From contig NZ_LT629779.1 of the NCBI RefSeq assembly GCF_900105535.1, positions 558,001-622,000 on the forward strand: a stretch of 64,000 nucleotides of DNA, read 5' to 3'. This DNA comes from Pseudarthrobacter equi. GTDB lineage: Bacteria; Actinomycetota; Actinomycetes; Actinomycetales; Micrococcaceae. Within the stretch, counting starts at the first letter, position 1; the number at the start of each line of letters is the position of its first letter. The translations under genes were made by a program, and so were the position numbers. Below, one piece after another: positions 59,627 through 64,000 of this stretch. The notes under the pieces are model-generated. The model searched no databases and was not told the origin of the DNA. It was given only the letters and a program-made list of their open reading frames with translations.

Positions 59627-60895
59627 TCAGGCCAGGCCCCACTCGGCAGCCAGCAGTTCGTAGGAGCGCACGCGGTGCCGGTGGTTGTGGGCGATGGTGG
59701 TGATCAACAGTTCCTGGGCGCCCGTGGCGTGCTGCAGGTCGCGTAATTGGTCCGCCACCTGCGCCGCGCCGCCCACGAACCGCGTTTCCACCCGGTCCCG
59801 GATGAGGTCCGGAGCCCCGGTTTCGGGTGCGGCTGCCTGCGCATCCAGGCGGCCGCCGTCACTGGGTGCGGGGTAGGGGATGGCGCCGTGGCCGGTGCGG
59901 ATGCTGTGCACCCAGGCGGCATAACCGGCACCAAGGGTGCGGGCGGTCTGCCCGTCATCGGCCACCAGGACGTCCGCGGAGACGGTGACGTATGGCTCCG
60001 CCAGCGCGGCCGACGGCTTGAAATGGGCCCGGTACTCGGCCACCGAATCCAGCACGGTGGCGGGGGAGACGTGGTAGTTCGCCCCGAACGGCAGGCCGAG
60101 CTTCCCGGCCAGGCGGGCGCTGGGACCGGCCGTTGAACCATGGATCCAGAACTGGGGCGTGGTGCCCCGCGCCGGAGTGACAGTGATTTCCTCGCCGTGC
60201 CGGGTCCGGAAGCCGCCGGTGAAGAACCCGATCACGTCCTGGACGTCGCTTTCGAAGTTGTCCGCGTCGCCGGGTTCGCGGCCCAGGAGTTCGGCCTGGA
60301 GGCGGAACTTCCGCGGGAGGACGGAATTGAAGAGCCGCCGGGCCGCCGGGACCAGGAGCCCGTCCACCACCCGGGCTCCCTCGTCCGGTTGCGCCGGAGC
60401 GCCCGCGCCGGCTGAGCCCGCATGAAGCGCGGTGCCGTCCGCACCAGCACCAGCACCGCCCGCACCCGCGCCGGAGCCGTAAACGGCGGAGGCGGGCTCC
60501 GCCGTCGTCCGTCCTGCACCCGTCGAATCCGCGGCCGGCGTGCTGGGCTGTCCTGACCGTCCGAACCCCAGGTCCAGCCGGTCCGGGTACACGGCCGCGA
60601 GCGTGCCGAGATTCTCCGCCACCTGCAGAGGCCGGTAGTTACCCAGGATGGTGGCGGCCGTGCCCACGCGGATGGTCCGGGTAGCCGCGGCAACCAGGGC
60701 GGAGAGCACGTGCGGGGCGGAACCGGCGACGCCGGGGTTCAGGTGGTGCTCGGCCAGCCAGAAGCGGTGGTAGCCAAGGCCCTCGGCCGCTACAGCAAGG
60801 TCAATGCTGTTGCGCAGCGCGTTACCGGCCGACTGCCCGGCAGGGACTGGACTGAGATCGAGTACTGACAGGGGGACAGCGGAAGCGGTAGGCAT
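59627..60895 (-). CDS. Luciferase-like (LLM) flavin-dependent monooxygenase (I) with low-complexity insert
   Basis: 422 residues, TIM-barrel LLM family. N-terminal LSVLDLSPVPAGQ, GYHRFWLAEHHL and RIRVGTAATILGNYRPLQVAE, typical of the MsnO8-like group; near the C-terminus GGAAQVADQLRDL. After GFGRSG (about residue 115) there is a roughly 60-residue Gly/Ala/Ser insert (GSGAGAGGAGAGADG) not expected in the fold. It uses reduced flavin from a separate reductase. It is followed by the rhodanese gene. The start is leaderless by the -10 spacing. Confidence 0.85.
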   Translation of the reverse strand: MPTASAVPLSVLDLSPVPAGQSAGNALRNSIDLAVAAEGLGYHRFWLAEHHLNPGVAGSAPHVLSALVAAATRTIRVGTAATILGNYRPLQVAENLGTLAAVYPDRLDLGFGRSGQPSTPAADSTGAGRTTAEPASAVYGSGAGAGGAGAGADGTALHAGSAGAGAPAQPDEGARVVDGLLVPAARRLFNSVLPRKFRLQAELLGREPGDADNFESDVQDVIGFFTGGFRTRHGEEITVTPARGTTPQFWIHGSTAGPSARLAGKLGLPFGANYHVSPATVLDSVAEYRAHFKPSAALAEPYVTVSADVLVADDGQTARTLGAGYAAWVHSIRTGHGAIPYPAPSDGGRLDAQAAAPETGAPDLIRDRVETRFVGGAAQVADQLRDLQHATGAQELLITTIAHNHRHRVRSYELLAAEWGLA

Positions 60896-60901
60896 GGCAT
60901 G

Positions 60902-60907
60902 ACCCTA
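60902..60907 (-). promoter_or_regulatory. Leaderless -10 box (TAGGGT) of the LLM gene
   Basis: TAGGGT on the minus strand at 60907-60902, six bases before ATG 60895. Confidence 0.5.
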
Positions 60908-61046
60908 CGAGCCTGCCCACCCGGTCCCAAGCGGCCCTGTCACCGGGCTAAACCCGGGGAAACAGGCCGTCACGGAGCCCGCTTCCGGGTGTGGGCCGAA
61001 GAGCCCAGATGACGCCAAAAACCGCTGTTTGACGCGGGATTTCCTG

Positions 61047-61080
61047 CGTTGACGCCGCGCGACAACCGCGTTTGTCAACG
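61047..61080. promoter_or_regulatory. Inverted repeat CGTTGAC / GTCAACG upstream of the sulfur operon
   Basis: Perfect 7-bp arms (61047-61053, 61074-61080) with 20 bases between; the right arm overlaps the -35 of the riboswitch promoter. It may be an operator for a sulfur regulator. Confidence 0.35.
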
Positions 61081-61101
61081 CATTGGACCGGCTCCTACAT
61101 T
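61072..61101 (+). promoter_or_regulatory. Promoter of the riboswitch transcript
   Basis: TTGTCA (61072-61077), 18 bases, TACATT (61096-61101). Transcription would begin near 61108, just where the riboswitch P1 stem begins. Confidence 0.55.
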
Positions 61102-61107
61102 CAAGCC

Positions 61108-61239
61108 ATAGGTCAAGAGTCAGCACGCCAAGGACCGGCTGGTGCTGCGGCAACCCTCAGGCATTTTGTGGCGGGGTGCTCCGGAAACAGACCTGGCCGC
61201 CCCGCGGCAAGTGAATGTCGTCCCGGCCGCCCTGCGGCC
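61108..61239 (+). ncRNA. SAM-IV-like S-adenosylmethionine riboswitch
   Basis: P1 pairs AGGTC (61110-61114) with GACCT (61190-61194). P2 pairs CAGCAC (61121-61126) with GTGCTG (61142-61147). Conserved core bases include GAGT after P1, GCGGCAACCCTC at 61147-61158 and GGGGTGCTCC at 61173-61182. A downstream hairpin (GCCGC/GCGGC, 61196-61208) fits the extra SAM-IV domain. A last GC hairpin (61225-61239) ends just before the ribosome site of the first gene and may mask it. SAM binding should shut the operon off. Class by recall; a covariance search would settle it. Confidence 0.8.
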
Positions 61240-61254
61240 CTGAAGAAGGAAACC

Positions 61255-62349
61255 ATGGCTTCAACACCTGTACCTGAACTGCGCTCCAAAATAGTGGCGC
61301 TCGAGCTCGATGGCGACGGCGCCCACCCGGCTGCGTGGCGCCGCGCCGCCCACCTTCCCGGCGCCCTGCTGGGCGGCGGCCGGATACGGGAAACCGTGCA
61401 GGCCGCGGACATCGCAGGCTTCCACCTGGCCACCTTCCGCGATTCCCGCGTACTGGATGCCGGCAGCACCGGCATCGCGGGCCGGATCGACGCCGTGCAG
61501 CGCGCGGCCTTCGCGGCTCCGCTGACCCGCTCCCTCGGCCTGGTTCCCGAAGCGGGAACGCTGTTTACCGAGCCGTTCCATGTGGCCACGCAGTTGGCCA
61601 GCCTGGACTACTCCTCCCACGGCCGGGCCGGCTGGCTGGTCAGCGCCGCCAACGAACCCGCCGAGGCACAGTCCGTGGGCCGCGAGGCACTCGCCGAAGC
61701 CGATGTCCTGGCCGAGGCAGCGGACGTGGTGGAGGCCGGCCGCCGGCTCTGGGATTCCTGGGAGGACGGCGCTGTCATCCGGGACGCAGCCACCGGCCGT
61801 TACCTGGACCGGGATAAGCTCCACTACGCCGACTTTGACGGTGACAGATTCTCCGTGAAGGGCCCGTCCATCATTCCCCGCCCGCTGCAGGGCCAGCTGG
61901 TGGTCTTCGCACCGGCGGACCTGATCCCCGCCGTCGAAGCGGATGTGGCGCTCGCCGCCGCCGGTTCCGTTGACGGACTGGCGGCCGCGGCGACTGCGGC
62001 AGCAGCGGCCGGAACCCCGCGCACCCTGGTGGAGCTCGACGTCGTCCTCGACTCCCGTGGCCAGGCCGCGGCGGAGCGCCTCGCGGAGCTTGATGCGTAC
62101 GAACCCTGGCAGGGCGGCGCCAGGTACGTCGGCAGTGCGGCAGGGCTCGTCGAGCTGCTGGTCGAGCTGTTCCGGGCAGCCGACGGCGTCCGGCTCCACC
62201 CCGCCGTCCTGGACGTTGACCTGCCCGAACTGGCCGCCCAGGTGCTGCCGGAACTGCGCCGTGCCGGTGTGGCCGCACCGCGCACCGGAACCACCCTCCG
62301 CGAAACCTTCGGCCTTCCCCGCCCCGCCAACCGCTACGCCGCGGCCTGA
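61255..62349 (+). CDS. Luciferase-like monooxygenase (II)
   Basis: 364 residues. GFHLATFRDS, SLGLVPEAGTLFTEPFHVATQLASLDYSSHGRAGW (shown as the family pattern of strand, loop and ASLD), and RRLWDSWEDGAVIRD with YLDRDKLHYADFDG, as in the NtaA/SnaA/DmoA group, but shorter than its neighbour. The first gene of the SAM-riboswitch operon; AGAAGGAAACC precedes ATG 61255. A role in releasing sulfur from organic compounds fits the regulation. Confidence 0.82.
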   Translation: MASTPVPELRSKIVALELDGDGAHPAAWRRAAHLPGALLGGGRIRETVQAADIAGFHLATFRDSRVLDAGSTGIAGRIDAVQRAAFAAPLTRSLGLVPEAGTLFTEPFHVATQLASLDYSSHGRAGWLVSAANEPAEAQSVGREALAEADVLAEAADVVEAGRRLWDSWEDGAVIRDAATGRYLDRDKLHYADFDGDRFSVKGPSIIPRPLQGQLVVFAPADLIPAVEADVALAAAGSVDGLAAAATAAAAAGTPRTLVELDVVLDSRGQAAAERLAELDAYEPWQGGARYVGSAAGLVELLVELFRAADGVRLHPAVLDVDLPELAAQVLPELRRAGVAAPRTGTTLRETFGLPRPANRYAAA

Positions 62350-62360
62350 AAGAGAGCATC

Positions 62361-63773
62361 ATGAGCACCCACCACCGCCCCGCCGGCAACGGCCAGATCC
62401 AGTTCGGCGTCTTCTTCCAGGGCGTCAACCACACCACCGTCTGGAAGACTCCGGAGAGCGGGTCCCAAACGGACTTCGAATCCTTCCGCCGGGTGGCCCA
62501 GACGGCGGAGCGCGGCCTCTTCTCCGCGTTCTTCCTCGGCGAGGGACTGCGCCTGCGCGAGCACCTGGGCCGCATCCACGACCTCGACGTCGCCGGCCGC
62601 CCCGATGCCCAGACAGCCCTCGCGGCCCTGGCCGCCGTCACCACCAACATCGGCCTGGTGGCCACCCAGAACACCACCTACAACGATCCCGCAGACCTGG
62701 CGCACCGCCTGGCCAGCCTGGACCTGCTCTCCGGCGGGCGGGCGGCCTGGAACATCGTCACCACGGACAACGCCTGGACCGGTGCCAACTTCCGGCGCGG
62801 CGGGTTCCTCAAGCACGAGGACCGCTACATCCGGGCCGAGGCCTTCGTCCAGACAGCCAAAGCGATCTGGGATTCCTGGGCCGACGGCGCAATCGCCGGG
62901 TCCCGGGATGCCGGGCGCTGGCTAGAAGAAGGCAGCATCACACCCGTCCGGCGCACGGACGCAAGTTTCGACGTCGACATCACCGGCCGCCTGCCGCGCT
63001 CCTCACAGCACCATCCGGTGCTCTTCCAGGCCGGCGACTCGGCGGACGGGCGGGACTTCGCCGTCCGGAACGCCGACGTGATCTTCTCCCGGCACGCCGA
63101 GCTCGAGGACGCCAAAAGGTTCCGCGAGGACATCGTGGCGCGCACCCTCAAGGCTGGCCGACCCGCCGACGACGTGAAGATCTTCCCCGGCCAGGAGTTC
63201 ATCCTTGGCGCCACCGAGGCCGAGGCGGAGGAGAAGCACCAATGGGTCCGCGAACAGCAGGTGGGCCCCGAGACGTCCATCGCGTATCTGGAACAGTTCT
63301 GGGGCCGGACCCTCACCGATTACGACCCCGACGGTCCGCTTCCCGAAACGGACCCCGTCGTGGACGTCACCAACCCCACCCGCGGCAACGCCTTCCACGG
63401 CGCAAGCGCCAAGGAACTCGCGGCCCAGTGGCGCGCGGAGGCCAAGGACAAGGGCCAGTCCATCCGCCAGTTCGTCGCCGCACGCTCCCGGCTCAACGGC
63501 CGCGGCCTGGTGGGTTCCTACGATGGCATCGCCGACAAGCTCGCCGAATACGCCCACGCCGGCGCCGTTGACGGCTTCAACATCACCCCCTGGATCGTTC
63601 CCGGCGGGCTGGACGAGATTGTCAACGAACTCGTCCCGCGCCTGCAAGACCGCGGCGTTTACCGCACCGAATACGAAGGCACCAACCTCCGCGAAAACCT
63701 GGGCCTCCGCGCCCCGCTGACCCGCCGCGCCTCCCTGGACGGCGGCCTGACCGAAAGCGAAAACGTCGCATGA
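62361..63773 (+). CDS. NtaA/DmoA-family FMN-dependent monooxygenase (III)
   Basis: 470 residues, full-length for the family. It begins IQFGVFFQGVNHTTVW; blocks include TNIGLVATQNTTYNDP, GGRAAWNIVTTDNAW, HEDRYIRAEAFVQTAKAIWDSW, FQAGDSADGRDFAVRNADVIF and a C-terminal VDGFNITPW. Members oxidise thioethers, sulfonates, nitrilotriacetate or similar with FMNH2. It is encoded 11 bp after the first monooxygenase and overlaps the lipoprotein gene by 4 bp (ATGA). Confidence 0.9.
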   Translation: MSTHHRPAGNGQIQFGVFFQGVNHTTVWKTPESGSQTDFESFRRVAQTAERGLFSAFFLGEGLRLREHLGRIHDLDVAGRPDAQTALAALAAVTTNIGLVATQNTTYNDPADLAHRLASLDLLSGGRAAWNIVTTDNAWTGANFRRGGFLKHEDRYIRAEAFVQTAKAIWDSWADGAIAGSRDAGRWLEEGSITPVRRTDASFDVDITGRLPRSSQHHPVLFQAGDSADGRDFAVRNADVIFSRHAELEDAKRFREDIVARTLKAGRPADDVKIFPGQEFILGATEAEAEEKHQWVREQQVGPETSIAYLEQFWGRTLTDYDPDGPLPETDPVVDVTNPTRGNAFHGASAKELAAQWRAEAKDKGQSIRQFVAARSRLNGRGLVGSYDGIADKLAEYAHAGAVDGFNITPWIVPGGLDEIVNELVPRLQDRGVYRTEYEGTNLRENLGLRAPLTRRASLDGGLTESENVA

Positions 63774-64000
63774 CCCGCTCCAACCAGCCCCGCCCGAACC
63801 AGCCCCGCACCCTGCCCGCCGGTCCCTTCCGCCGGCCCGCCGCCGTCGTCGGCCTCCTTGGAACCGCAGCCCTGCTGCTCTCGGCCTGCGGAGGCGGGGC
63901 CGACGCCGGCACGCAGCAAACCGCCGACGCCACCCCGGTGTCCGGCGGGAACCTGAACTTTGCCCTGTCCGTGGACCGCGGCTGCATCGATCCGCAGCAG
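63770..64000 (+). CDS. ABC transporter substrate-binding lipoprotein, N-terminal part
   Basis: Runs off the window. Signal peptide with basic start and hydrophobic AAVVGLLGTAALLLS, lipobox LLLSAC, then a Gly/Ala/Thr linker and GGNLNFALSVDRGCIDPQQ, the start pattern of family 5 (peptide/nickel/opine-type) binding proteins. Coupled by ATGA to the monooxygenase, it probably brings in the organosulfur substrate; permease and ATPase genes would be expected to the right of the window. Confidence 0.8.
   Translation, partial: MTRSNQPRPNQPRTLPAGPFRRPAAVVGLLGTAALLLSACGGGADAGTQQTADATPVSGGNLNFALSVDRGCIDPQQ

Overview
The window is a chromosomal stretch of a high-GC actinobacterium. Gene content and style (GTG/TTG starts, many apparently leaderless genes, DUF6766/DUF6328/DUF6480-like stress proteins, LysG/LysE, an actinobacterial SAM-IV-type riboswitch) point to the Arthrobacter/Pseudarthrobacter group of the Micrococcaceae. 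This assignment is from family knowledge, not from a marker-gene search. I see no rRNA, tRNA, CRISPR array, insertion sequence, prophage or replication origin.

Layout. 1-1.8 kb: tail of a HAD phosphatase, a small SH3-like protein, a glycerophosphodiester phosphodiesterase and a disordered DUF6480-like protein. 1.8-6.7 kb: a minus-strand signalling block (REC-GAF-histidine kinase, GGDEF-EAL, separate EAL protein) with a divergent STAS/SEC14-like protein, probably a cyclic-di-GMP module. 6.8-13.9 kb: a methyltransferase, glycerate kinase and a stress-type cluster (two SDR dehydrogenases, DUF6766 and DUF6328 membrane proteins, a disordered hydrophilic protein). 13.9-26.7 kb: a minus-strand carbohydrate catabolic locus with one ABC importer, four Gfo/Idh/MocA oxidoreductases, two TIM-barrel isomerase/epimerases, a beta-propeller protein and an unassigned partner protein, faced by a divergent ROK repressor. 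26.7-29.9 kb: TetR regulator and a PA14-containing GH3 beta-glucosidase.

30-40 kb: GAF-ANTAR protein coupled to an SGNH hydrolase, NCS2 nucleobase permease, RutE-like nitroreductase, an inverted array of 32-bp repeats, phosphoglucomutase (pgm), a NERD protein, the LysG/LysE amino-acid export pair and a DUF4190 protein. 40-45 kb: a FadR-type repressor divergent from a MatC-like carrier, a CaiB/BaiF CoA-transferase and a fused AccD-AccA carboxyltransferase, which looks like an undescribed dicarboxylate/CoA pathway. 45-49.7 kb: small membrane and Cys/His-rich proteins, an amidase, then rhodanese-pheA. 50-52.5 kb: diacylglycerol/sphingosine-type lipid kinase and serS.

52.5-53.8 kb: an AbiEi-type antitoxin-domain protein with a nuclease-like C-terminus, bracketed by two copies of a 52-bp palindromic repeat. 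53.8-64 kb: an acetyltransferase, a paralogue of the SH3-like protein from the left end, then a sulfur block: a CBS-domain cysteine/cystathionine synthase with a leaderless upstream mini-ORF, a drug exporter, a rhodanese and three luciferase-like monooxygenases. Two of the monooxygenases and a lipoprotein binding protein follow a SAM-IV-like riboswitch, so they are probably an organosulfur scavenging operon that is off when S-adenosylmethionine is plentiful.

Recurring feature: at least eight genes have a -10-like hexamer (TANNNT-type or CATNNT) exactly six bases before the start codon, the arrangement expected for leaderless transcripts; the reader can use this to fix starts.
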